From NCBI GenBank assembly GCA_020746875.1, contig JAGTJL010000004.1, forward strand, positions 434,001 to 498,000: DNA of 64,000 nucleotides. Reading direction: 5' to 3'. This DNA is from Rhexocercosporidium sp. MPI-PUGE-AT-0058 (lineage: Eukaryota > Ascomycota > Leotiomycetes > Helotiales). Numbering within the stretch: position 1 is the stretch's first letter; every line of letters begins with the position of its first letter. The notes under the pieces are model-generated. The model was not told the DNA's origin. It saw nothing but the letters and a program-made list of their open reading frames with translations, and ran no database searches. The translations under genes were made by a program, and so were the position numbers. Below are positions 46,644-56,789 of this stretch, piece by piece.

Positions 46644-48007
46644 TCAAACTAAAGGCCTCCATTCATTCTCCCACACAATCTCAAGCCCCGTTTCTCCACC
46701 GAGCGAAACGCTCTTCCAACCGGCTCGTCCCCGTTTCCGTCTACACTTCATCCAATTCCTCCCTAAATACCCTCGCATCTCGTTTCCAAGCTCCTCTCCC
46801 GCTCCTGCCTCCTCGTATTTCTCATCTCCATCCTCTTCATCATCTCTATACACAGCGTTCTCATTCCTAGCGCCTCGCCCCCTAAAACACCACCCCAAAT
46901 CCTCCCCTCTACACACTTTCCAGCTGTTTCCCATTCCGCAACCACCAAACCTCATCTCCCTCCGCTTCCAAATCGCAAAGACGCCTTCTCTTTCCCCCTC
47001 ATCCTCACCATCTCCCCTACTCTCTTTTTCCAGATCCCCATCCACAACATCCCCCGCTTTAACAACGGGTCTCAACACCACAACAAAAACCTGCTCCTCC
47101 CTCCTCCTGTCCAAACCCCTCAGCTGGCGATACCGATGCGTGATACTCTTGCTACGCGTCTGGACCTCGATATGGACGCTACAGTTCAGTTCCGAGCGCG
47201 TTACATCGATCATCCTACAACGTAAGAAAACGATCCACGTATCAGCTCAACTCGCTAAGTCGATTCATATTTGAAAAGTACAAGCTCCTGGGTATAATGT
47301 ACAAAATATAAAATATGAGAGAAAAAGAAAATAAATGAAAAGGAAAGGAAAGACTTACAATCTCCCCCCACCTCCTCCTTCTCCTCCTTCTTTCCCAAGT
47401 TCCGCCTCCTTTCGTTCTAAAACCCGACTCTGCGCCCCCAAACTCCTAACCATCCTCCCCAGCTGGAAGGCAAGGACTTCCGCGTACGCATCTCTCGTCC
47501 CGTAGATGCCGGCGTCGACTGCTAGGTTGGCGAAGGATTGCGCTAGGGGGGATATGTTGATTTGGGGTTGAGATTGAGATTGAGATTGGATGTGTATTTG
47601 GGGTGGTGAGGTTGAGGTTGAGGATGGGGAGGATGGGGACGGAGAGGGAAAAGAGGAGAACGTTGTTGTGCAGGAGAGAGGGATGTGTGTGTACGAGGGA
47701 GAGTTGATATAATGCCTAAGGGGTGTTATTCTTGGGTTTTGTTGGTGTTGGTGTTTTGGAGGAGGGGTTTAGAGAGAGGGGAGAGAGAGGAGAAGACTTA
47801 CGATGCGGTGTTTATGAATGAGAGACTTGGGAACGGGTTGTTTTCTGGTTTTGGTTGTTGTTGTTGTTGTTGTTGTTGTTTTTTCTGCTTCTGGAGTGGT
47901 TGTTGTTGCTGTACCAAACCCGCTTTCTCGTCTCGATGCACACCTTCCGGATCTCCACCTCGCGGAGAGAAGAACGCTCTCGTGCAGGAGAGGAGTGGGA
48001 AAGGCAT
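46644..48007 (-). CDS. Unknown protein with polyglutamine tract (377 aa)
   Basis: Exons 48007-47802, 47715-47359 and 47214-46644; both joins keep the frame and total 1134 bases. It begins MPFPLLSCTRAFFSPRGGD and has a tract of eight glutamines within LQKQKKQQQ... (about 47850-47880), then Ser/Thr/Pro and Gln/Ser repeats. The best structured-looking part is LAQSFANLAVDAGIYGTRDA followed by YAEVLAFQLGRMVRSLGAQS and RVLERKEAEL, probably helical. The third exon reads MIDVTRSELNCSVHIEVQTR, then Arg/Glu/Gly-rich sequence to the stop. The opposite strand of exon 3 is also open (46639-47274) but is Ser/Pro low complexity and does not fit the splice signals. No family recognised. The third exon may be shorter in reality. 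Confidence 0.55.
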
Positions 48008-49362
48008 TTCGTCCGTTTGTACTTTCCTTCCGGTTTCTCAGTCTCTTGGTCTCCTTTCCCTCAATGTCTCTTTTTCCAATGACAGATATTGAAAATCCTT
48101 GCTCTTAGACAGGCTTATTTCGATGCCTTCCTTGATATATGCCCAGATTCTTTTTCTCGTCAATAAGTGACCGACGCAGAACCACCGTATCTTCAGGTAC
48201 GGTACGATGATCTCCAATTTTTACAAAAGATCCAAAAAAAAAAAGAGAAAAAAAAGAGAAAAAAATAAGTCAAGACAGACAGACAAACGCTTTTAAATAA
48301 GAGAAACAATGAAAGGCGGAGCGAGCAGGGGGGGTAAGAGTATATCTAAGACAAGACAAGACAAGACACATTCCTCAAAAAAGCAACTCCGGAATGTGAA
48401 TTTTTCCTTTTTTTCTTTATCCCCTCCACCCTTTTTCATTTTCAAAAAATAAAGAAAAAAAGGAACGGCAAGAAGGGAGCGAAGGTACATAAACACATCG
48501 CTACATAGCCACTGGCCCCCCCTCCTCCCCCTCGCTTCGCTTCGCTCAAGGAGTAATTTACTGTAGGTGACTGACTGAGTAAGTACAGTATTGAGGCGGA
48601 CCCCGCGCTCGTGCTTGGTTTTGTTGGCTTTGACCCCCAACCGGCGCCCTTACATCAGCTAGAGGCTGAAAGACTAGAGACTGGAAACGACGGGTGGATG
48701 TGCTAAGTTGCTAAAAGATCAAAGAACATGACTGTCCTCGTTCTCGATCGAGCTGGGAATGGTAGGAATAGGAAGATTGAGAAAGATTAAGAGAGGGGAA
48801 AGGACGAGATGACTAGGATGTAATAACTCGGGATAGGGTCAGGTTGGAATTGAACAAGACGATAAAAGAGGACGAGATATGTAAACGGAAACCGAAAGGA
48901 TAAATTTTGACGACATGTATTGCGCGAAAGTGGGCGTCCATACACTAATGTCTAAATATTTACAAGAATCTCTAAAAAGCAAGACGAGTTGCATGTATCC
49001 ATGATACATTTACCAAACTTGCGAGCTGAATCTGTGCTCCTGGCACCCCAGTCATAACATCATTGGATTGTGTCCTGTCGATTTTACTTTCTTTTTCTGG
49101 CCCTGACCTTGACCTCCTTGATATCGACTTCCACCAGGATATTTTTGAAAGACGCCTTTATCCATTGCATATGCCTATGCAAAAACCACCCGATCCTCCC
49201 CACCCGTTCCATGCTTGTGGTGTGTAGATGACAGAGTAAAGGAAACTCGTTGGGACGATCGAACTCGCGATCATCGTGTACTGTACTTGCGCATGCTGAG
49301 AGATCGACTCTACGAAGCAAGCGTGCGGGCATGGAGATAAATTGAGAGCGAGCCAGCAAGAT
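48008..49362. other. Intergenic
   Basis: Holds an A-rich stretch with AAAAAAAGAG steps (about 48230-48268) and an ACAAG pentamer repeat (48348-48369). No gene supported. Confidence 0.5.
48348..48369. repeat. ACAAG pentamer repeat
   Basis: Four tandem ACAAG units in the 3' flank of the secreted-protein gene. Confidence 0.8.
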
Positions 49363-50256
49363 CTAGTTGAACCACCAAGTGGCAGTCGTGCGACCGACGT
49401 CGAACTCGGCCAGCTCGAGGAAGGCTGCGTTAGAAAGATCGATCGAGTTGCCTAGGCAGCCCATGCACTTGTCTGCCACGATTGCGATGGTGGTCTTGCT
49501 TCCCTTCTTGATTGTGACGGTCTTGCCGCAGTATGGATTGCCGTTGGATTGAGCACCCATAATTCCGACTGGGAGAGCAATAACTTTGTCGACGTTGCCG
49601 TCGTTTGTCACTCCACAGGCACCAAGACCGGCTTCGTAGTAGGTGATGTCTCCAGAACAGGGGGATCCAGAAGAGCAGACACCACCTGAGGAGCCGGAAG
49701 AGTAGGTTTCGGCTGCTGCTGGAGCAGCAGGTGTGGTTGCAGCGACTGGCTCTGGAATGTAGACGGCAGCTGGGCTTGGGGTTTCTACAACAGCGGGAGC
49801 GACGTAGGTGGAGCTTTCGACAACTGGAGCAGGAGCAACGTAGGTCGAAGTTGGCTCTGGCTCGGGCGATGGGGTTGGTGCAACGTATGTGGAACTTGGT
49901 GGTGGGGGTGCGACGTAGGTAGACTCTGGAGTGGGAGCTACATAGACCGAGGACGAGGTAGATGTAGATGGAGCCTTCTTGCTGGCATTCTCGAAGAATT
50001 GGTTCGCAGCATAGGTTTGGGACGGAGCGGCGGGGGACTCTGGGGTTGGGGTGGCAGGAGTCTCGGTGGGAACGACGAAGCCCTCGGAAACCCAGATGGT
50101 GGTGGTGACTTTGGCAGTCTCGGTGACATAGTCGTAGTCAGTAACCCAAACGACCTCCTGGTTGCGCTTGTGGTGCTTGGCCATATGTTGACGATGGGGT
50201 TGAGCGATGGCGACGGAGGCCATGAGAGCAGCGAGAGCGAAAGTTGTAGACTTCAT
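49363..50256 (-). CDS. Secreted double-psi beta-barrel protein (expansin/RlpA-like, Asp f 7 type)
   Basis: A single exon of 297 codons. Signal peptide MKSTTFALAALMASVAIA, then a dibasic site (KHHKR) that a Kex2-type protease could cut. The middle is a Pro/Ser/Thr-rich linker with six copies of a [TV]Y[VI][AP]P motif (for example SSTYVAP), likely O-glycosylated. The C-terminal 100 residues form the double-psi beta-barrel: GDITYYEAGLGACG, VIALPVGIMG, CGKTVTIKKGSKTTIAIVAD followed by KCMGCLGNSIDLSNAAF, ending TATWWFN. The cysteines typical of this family are present, and the aspartate of IVADKCMGC matches the conserved barrel Asp. Relatives such as Aspergillus Asp f 7 and EglD are wall-associated and have no proven enzyme activity. 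A cell wall or surface role is likely. Confidence 0.9.
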   Translation of the reverse strand: MKSTTFALAALMASVAIAQPHRQHMAKHHKRNQEVVWVTDYDYVTETAKVTTTIWVSEGFVVPTETPATPTPESPAAPSQTYAANQFFENASKKAPSTSTSSSVYVAPTPESTYVAPPPPSSTYVAPTPSPEPEPTSTYVAPAPVVESSTYVAPAVVETPSPAAVYIPEPVAATTPAAPAAAETYSSGSSGGVCSSGSPCSGDITYYEAGLGACGVTNDGNVDKVIALPVGIMGAQSNGNPYCGKTVTIKKGSKTTIAIVADKCMGCLGNSIDLSNAAFLELAEFDVGRTTATWWFN

Positions 50257-53200
50257 GATGATGATGATGATGATGGGAGGATGTGTAGATGATTGCGTGG
50301 TATCAAAAGAGATATTTGGAGAGTTTTCGGAGTTTGTTTGGGATGATGGGTCTGGTTGAGATGGTTGGATCGAATCGACTAGCGACTGTGTAAATATGGC
50401 AATTGTTTGTTTGTATCGGCGGAGGGAATGAACGACGGTGGTTGAGAAGCGGTATCTCCAAAGTGGGCGGCTGCTGGCAGGAATGAATGTAAATGTACAA
50501 GTGTACAGACAGAGGTATGTCTTGTTGTTGGACGTGAAGAAAGAGTGTGAGAGGAAAACAACTGGATCAAGTAGGGAATGCGGAAGTGGAAGTGGATGAA
50601 GGTTGGTGTCAGTGCTGGTACCAGTAGGTTTTGTTGAACCCAGCCCCAGTCCAGTCCTGCAGCGATCCAGTGCCCACGAGCCAAGGGGGGAGGGGAGAAG
50701 AGAGGCGTGGGCCGGAACTAAAAGAACTAAATGAGGCTATTCAGGGGTGAGGGACAGGGGGAATCCGTCCTTGGCAGGGCTTGAAGAGGGGCCAGAGGGG
50801 CGTGACGGAGCTCTTTTTCAGGAACAGGACTAAACACCGCCAATCATAATCACAAATCTGCCGGCTGTGCTTCCCCCCTCCCCTTGAGGATGTGCCTTAA
50901 GTGTGTCCTTTAGCGCAACGCCCAGGGCAGATTTTGAGGATTTTCCTTTGCGCCAACACCGATCAGATCCTTCCTTCCCAAGCACCAATCCCTATCCAGG
51001 TGCTGACATGACATGGAAGGAAGGAAGCTGGAGCAGGCAGACGGGATCTGGGATGGAGCCGACTCAGCAGACAAAGCACGGAGGCAGGCCACCATCATGG
51101 GTGGAGGCGGAAGACGTTCAACAAATAGAAGTAATCCCACAAAACGGTGGTCCTGCCTGCAGAATACGGATGCAGATGCAGAGGCGATCAGAATCCGTCT
51201 GCTGATACTTCCTTCTACTTTACCAAGTGTACGAGTAATCAATGTTGGGCGGCCAGCTGTTCATCTCAATCCCAACCCACCTCTGTCTTTCCTGTTGGCA
51301 AAGGCATGATGGCATGGCAGAGGCATGGACATCACCTCGCATCGGACGAACACGAGCTCATCCATCCGTAGCTGCGCTGCTTTGTTTCTCTTTTGCTCCG
51401 CCCTCTCCTCTCGACCAGGCCGGCCCTGTTGTTGGCTTGTTTCACAGGCAAAAAGCGTGCGAGGATCAGATCCACCGCTCCTCCAGCCCGAGCCCGCCCC
51501 CTCCCCTCCGGTCCAAGCAGAAAACAGAGAGCAGAAACAGAACTTTGGAAAGCAACAAATCAGATGGCAGAAGCAGAAACAAAACTACCGACGTTGCTCG
51601 TTGGAAGAACATTTGTGGGTTGGAGCTAATTGGATCCACCGCTCAGTTGGATATCTTGACTAACCTGACACATGCATTTCTTGTGCCAAAAAAAAAACGA
51701 AAAGGTCTGGATGCACAAACTAATGCACGCTTTACAAACGAAAACAAAACTCTGCACTCTTTCTTCGCTCTCTTGTTCCTCTGTTGGTCTTACCTTTAGG
51801 GTACTTCATACTAGGACAAGTATCATCTCATTTGGTTTCTGATGGGTGGTACGATACAACAGCGCCAAATATGGCCATGAGGTATGGGATGGGAGATGCC
51901 GACTTGCATCATGCAGGGCCATCACCGATGAGTACAGCGTGTAAGTGGGTGGCGGTTTCACACATTCCGATGAAGCCTCGAATGAGAGAAGTATCACGAG
52001 AACATCACGTGGGGAAGAAAACGTGAATGACTTTTAGTTGGGACTCAGGGGCTGATGAAAGCTTCTCTCGAACAAGTGCTTGGCCAGAAGCTGAGCGAAG
52101 AAGATATTGTCTTTTCGTATCTGGTTGTTGAGGAGTCGTCGTTCTTTTCTTAGAAATTCGGAGTTCCCGTGGCGATCATCATGCAGCGAGATTAGTTGGG
52201 CTGTGCATCACGAGCTTGTTTGTATGTCAGTTCTTTGGCTAGCAACTCTAGTCTGGGCTTCAAATTCGTAAGAGATGTTCGAGAAAGGCATCATTGCTAA
52301 TCTCGAGTTCGCTTTTGGTTGGAGAAAAGGCGACGCGAGTTGACTTCACATCTACGAGGCGATTGACCCTTTTCAATCTGGGCACTACGTACGCCCTGCC
52401 CTCGCTTATTTTGGAGCCGGAGGTCTTTGTTATTGTATTGGGGTGGTAATAATTGGCTCTGTTAGGCCAGTGTATAGTTGGGTCACCAGTTGCACATCTC
52501 CGAAAGCATAAGCGCAGCACGGTATCTTCCCTCCTTCCCTCCTTCTGTCGATTCAGCTATCTTTTCCTCGTTCACGAGAAGCTTCATTGCTCAAGACGAG
52601 CACCTACCTCATCCACTTCAGCAAGAGAAGCAGGCACCCACCGACGACTTGAATACTACCTCGATAAAGACGTATTATTGAGATGCTTGTTGAGTATGAG
52701 ACATACCTAGCGCTTTCTTCTGTACGAACTCTGTCAATTCTCTTCAGGTCTGCCTAATATTCAGGAATTTCATCTAGTACGGATTCAAAACGAAGCGACT
52801 AGTCTTCTAGACTCTAGAACGGATGACATGTAGGTGTCTGGTATAGACAAAGTCGGGCATTCGACTTCCGGATCTAGACCTTCGAGCTGTCGTATAGCCT
52901 GATCTTCATGCCGCAACAGTACCTGCCATCACGGCAAACTTCTTTGGCCTTCGAATGAACTGAAAAAGAGTGTGGGTAGCTGGGATGATCAGAAAGAAAG
53001 ATACATAGATAATGACTGCTGCATCTTGAGCGATGCAAACTCCCCTTCTCAAGCTCCACTAGCATAGGAAAACTCGCTTAGAGCTATGACAACACATGTA
53101 ATTTATGTTGACTTTGCTTAGATGTTTGCTCATCAGCTCACCATCTACGGCATCTTTCTTTGAACCAGCCATCAAATATCTCGAGAACGGTCCCTAAGGA

Positions 53201-53288
53201 AGTATGAGGCATTCAATACCCAATGTCCTCCACCAAAACTCCAGGTAAATGCAAGCAGACACCAATCCAAACGCCTCCCAAAACATAC
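50257..53288. other. Large intergenic region
   Basis: About 3 kb without a supported gene. ATG/CAT trinucleotide steps flank the start of the secreted-protein gene at 50256-50275. Open frames at 51242-51799 and 52260-52520 have no motif and no convincing start. Confidence 0.5.
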
Positions 53289-54041
53289 CTACAACTCCAA
53301 CCTCGCCTCAATAACCTTCACAATCTCCTTCCAATCCATCATAGCCCCATCCCCCACATCCCCACAAGCCAACTCCTTCTCCATCGGCCTCAACACCTCA
53401 AACCACCCACCTCCCTCCCCATTCCTATCCCCCTCTCCCTCATCCCCCTCCTTGACTCCCCACTCCTCCTCCAAAACTCTCACTTGCCTCTTCGTAACAG
53501 GGTGTCTCCACATCGCCGTATTCATCGCCGGCGCCACCAGAATCCTCTTCCTCCTCCCCTCCACCCTCCCCGTCGTATCCCAAGCCCTCACCACACTCGT
53601 CAGCAGATTATCACTAAACCCGCCCGTGACCTTGGCCAGCGTATTCGCGCTCAGCGGCGCAACGACCAGCACATCCGCCCACCGCCTCAGCTCGATATGC
53701 AGGATGGAATTCCCGCGTTTCCACGGGTGCACCCATTCTTCTTCGTCGAGGAAGACGCCGGACACGTTGGGGATCTGGAGGAGCGTCGCGTAGTGCGGTT
53801 GTTCGGGGCTTTGGCCCGAGAGGAAGGCGGACGCGGACTTGGTGAGGAGGATGAGGATTGAGAGGGTGGGGTGGTGGGAGAGGGAGGCGGCGATGAGGGG
53901 GATCTTGATGGTGGCTACGCTGCCCGAGGCGGCGAGGAGGAGGTGTTTCTTGCCGTCGGTGGAGTGGGATGAGGCTGTGAAGGGGGATTCGGAGAGGGGG
54001 GTTTGAGGCGGGTTGGTTTCGGTGTGGGTTGTCTGTAGCAT
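53289..54041 (-). CDS. Phosphopantothenoylcysteine decarboxylase
   Basis: Flavin enzyme of coenzyme A synthesis that decarboxylates 4'-phosphopantothenoylcysteine to 4'-phosphopantetheine. A single exon of 250 codons. Features of the HFCD family are the FMN-binding start LLLAASGSVATIKIP, the active-site histidine in ILHIELRRWADVLVVAPLSA, the ADNLL-type SDNLLTSVVRAWD, the PAMN loop APAMNTAMW and the late substrate clamp ACGDVGDGAM with its cysteine. The ACGD cysteine and the PAMN loop argue for an active decarboxylase and not a Hal3/Sis2 phosphatase inhibitor. There is an acidic, Gly-rich insert (KEGDEGEGDRNGEGGG) before the clamp. It is head-to-head with the glutaredoxin gene, 232 bases apart. 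Confidence 0.93.
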   Translation of the reverse strand: MLQTTHTETNPPQTPLSESPFTASSHSTDGKKHLLLAASGSVATIKIPLIAASLSHHPTLSILILLTKSASAFLSGQSPEQPHYATLLQIPNVSGVFLDEEEWVHPWKRGNSILHIELRRWADVLVVAPLSANTLAKVTGGFSDNLLTSVVRAWDTTGRVEGRRKRILVAPAMNTAMWRHPVTKRQVRVLEEEWGVKEGDEGEGDRNGEGGGWFEVLRPMEKELACGDVGDGAMMDWKEIVKVIEARLEL

Positions 54042-54273
54042 TTTTGCTGTGTCTGGGAGTGTTTAGGGAGAGTTTGAAATATCCATTCTTCGGGAGAATT
54101 GGAGAGTTGGCTTCGGATTGTTGAAGTGGGATGGATGTTGAAATCCGACAGATGCGAAATTTCAGCCTCGTCTGATTACTCAACTTCCTATTGGTCAGCC
54201 CGGTCTTGGAAATTTGTCTACATCATCAAGCTTCAAGCCTCGAATCCATCTCAACACGCACAAAACCACTCTC
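54042..54273. promoter_or_regulatory. Shared promoter between PPC decarboxylase and glutaredoxin genes
   Basis: 232 bases between divergent start codons. CCTATTGG, a reverse CCAAT box, lies at about 54186-54193. Confidence 0.5.
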
Positions 54274-54908
54274 ATGATGGCTACCAAGATGTTTTCAAGG
54301 CCTTTGGCATCGGTAAGACGCACCCGCTCATCTACCAGCACATACACATGGTTCGATAGATAGCTAATACCTACATCTATCTACAGGCGTTCCGCCAAAC
54401 AACCCGCCCAGCAACATTCGCCTCCAAATTCTCCCAACCACGATTCTCTCCTATAGCATCACGCTTCCTCTCGACAGAAGTCAAGGCTGCGATCGATAAG
54501 GCAGTCGGCTCGGCGCCTGTAGTGCTGTTCATGAAGGGCACGCCTGAGACGCCGCAGTGCGGGTTCTCGAGAGCTAGTATCCAGATTTTGGGATTGCAGG
54601 GTGTGGACCCGGCGAAGTTTACGGCCTTCAATGTGTTGGAGGATGAGGCATTGAGAGCAGGTATGTGTTTACAAGGAATCTAGCTGGCTGCTGTGGATAG
54701 ATATTGGAGGGTTTGGATAGGGGGCTAATGGGTGGCGATAGGTATCAAGGAGTATTCGGAATGGCCGACGATACCGCAGTTGTATGTTGAGAAGGAGTTT
54801 GTTGGTGGATGTGATATCCTGGTGGCGATGCACCAGAATGGAGAGTTGGCCAAGCTGTTGGAGGAGAAGAAGGTGCTGGTTCCGGCGGAGAGTGAGCCGT
54901 CACAGTAG
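54274..54908 (+). CDS. GRX5: Monothiol glutaredoxin, mitochondrial
   Basis: Iron-sulfur cluster carrier of the mitochondrial matrix. Exons 54274-54312, 54387-54660 and 54742-54908 give 159 residues. An N-terminal presequence ([19 protein letters not shown], then [19 protein letters not shown]) precedes the glutaredoxin domain. The active site is CGFS in [17 protein letters not shown], followed by [20 protein letters not shown] and [16 protein letters not shown], which hold the glutathione-binding residues. The single active-site cysteine and the presequence fit Grx5 and not the cytosolic Grx3/4, which also carry a thioredoxin domain. The first intron separates part of the presequence. Confidence 0.95.
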
Positions 54909-55432
54909 AGGTAAGAGAGGGGAGGTCTGTACATGTATCAACAATTGTTTCCACCATCGATTAGGAGTGTGGACTAGGAAAATGAGGGTATGGTAATGTG
55001 TGAGATAAGTTGTTCTTATGTGACTATGGCATGGGTGTTTTTCACTTTTGCTGTCCCTTGCAATGATGTTTCCCTCACTGCTGACTTGCTACTCTGATTT
55101 CTTATTCTTTCTTTGAAAATTTCGAATTGGAAATGATTTTGGACCTTGCGATACTTTCAGTGTCCGAAGAGGTTTTGGGACATTGACATTGTCCTGAGTA
55201 CCAACCGGGAAAGTGCGATGCTGGATTCTTCGGTTCTATCGTGACTGCCCTTTTTGGAAAGCTGGGTTGGCACCTATCCAGAAGGACAGCCGGCCTGCAC
55301 CACTCCTCCCTCATCGTTATCCTTCTCGTCATCACTCTTTTCTTAAACTCGATTGTTCCTCACACTCCTGTCTTTACACTCGTCTGCCAAACCTCGACAT
55401 CCAACAGCGGATTCTAGTCCAATCCAGACATC
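54909..55432 (+). other. Intergenic
   Basis: Spacer between tandem genes. No feature seen. Confidence 0.5.
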
Positions 55433-56377
55433 ATGGCCCGTCCAACCGCGCATCCACGCAAGCAAGACCGTGGTGCCTCTCCACTGGTCTTGAGAAAGTC
55501 GCCCAGGCTGCCAAAGAAACCAGGAAAGCCAGCCGTGACTCGCATCATCAGCTTCCCCGTCGAGGGAAATGTCACCAAAGATGTCCGCAAGTCTAAGACC
55601 AAACAGACCGTCTCTGCCGCTGGTATCTTCAAGAAGCAACCAAAGAATGATCGCCGCAGTAAGAAGCACCGGAAGCGTCGCGAGGAGACTCCAGAGCCCG
55701 ATCTCTTTGGGGACCTGCAATGTATGGAGCCCACTCTATCGCGTTGTCCTGGTACTAATAGTTGTAGATGGTATCACCAAAGCACGCGCCGCTATTGGTA
55801 CCAAAGCCAAAGAAACCTTTGATGATATCCAAGCAAGCTTCACTGAGAGACTCGCCACCACCCGAGCTAAGGATGACGCCTTCTTTGAACACATGAATAC
55901 AGCAACCAAGACCTTCAGTTCCCCTCTCGAGGATGAGATGATCCAAACAGACTTCATGGAGGGTGGCAAGCGGGTCCAAAAAGTCTATAAGGTCGGAGAC
56001 CGTGTTGCGGGCTTCACCAAGGATCTCGAAAAGGGCGAGGCGGATTTGGTCGATTTATGGAAGCGCTGGGATAATGTTCAGAACGAGTACCTAGAGCTGG
56101 GCGTTGACATATTCGGACGAGAGGCATTCCGCATTGGGTCTCCAGGTCAGGATGAAGGCTTCAAGAAGGAGATGACACTGCTAGCTTTAGAGCATGACAC
56201 TCGACTTGAAGAGTTTGATGAGGAGATTGAGAGCATCAAGAGAGATAGCAAGAAAAAGATGAAGGCTTCTGAGAAGGTATAGTCTGCCACTTGGTATACG
56301 AACAGTGCTAACAAATACAGGAATCGAATGCTATCGCGAAGAAGGAAAAGGGGAAACTATTCCAATTATTTCTTTGA
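55433..56377 (+). CDS. Unknown basic/coiled-coil protein (284 aa)
   Basis: Exons 55433-55721, 55768-56276 and 56321-56377; joins are in frame and total 855 bases. The first 95 residues are strongly basic and Pro-rich (SPLVLRKSPRLPKKPGKP, KKQPKNDRRSKKHRKRR), as in DNA- or chromatin-binding tails. The rest is helical: AAIGTKAKETFDDIQASFTE, EDEMIQTDFMEGGKRVQKVY, LVDLWKRWDNVQNEYLELGV, then EEFDEEIESIKRDSKKKMKA, with heptad-like spacing at the end. The first intron is only 46 bases. This layout recalls kinetochore or chromosome-segregation proteins, but I do not recognise a family and make no functional claim. Confidence 0.65.
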
Positions 56378-56789
56378 TGTCGTGCAGATTCTCGGTCATG
56401 GGTCACATTATCATTTGCAAATACGGCTTTGAAGGATATCCACTGTATGTATGGACGGATTGGGAAACAAACGCCTCAGCCTTTGCTTCGAGGGATGTAT
56501 CGATCCTATCTTCTTCTGGGACATCCCAATCAAATAACAACTCCCAATTCTCCAGCTCCTTGGTGAAAGTTTAGATCTAAGAGTGGTAGGTACTCAGGCC
56601 ATCTCATGACAACCAGCTCCAGAAGCCCAATTTCCCAGAAGCATGCTATGCTATGCTCAAAGGGGAACCAACTCAATTGCCATCAAATCCAGAAGTATTA
56701 ACGCCAACCCGCAAGCCATGTTACACCCGGGATGCTGAATCAATCTCACGAGAACTCCATGCCCACAAGCACCATCTATCGTCCCTCAT
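56378..56789. other. Intergenic between converging genes
   Basis: 3' flanks. No feature seen. Confidence 0.5.

Noticed and set aside
46639..47274. Plus-strand open frame of 211 codons
   Set aside because: Ser/Pro low complexity, and the minus strand carries a three-exon model with good splice sites and exact frame over the same bases.
50903..51799. Series of plus-strand frames of about 100-185 codons
   Set aside because: Mutually overlapping frames, no motif, no consistent start; looks like intergenic DNA.
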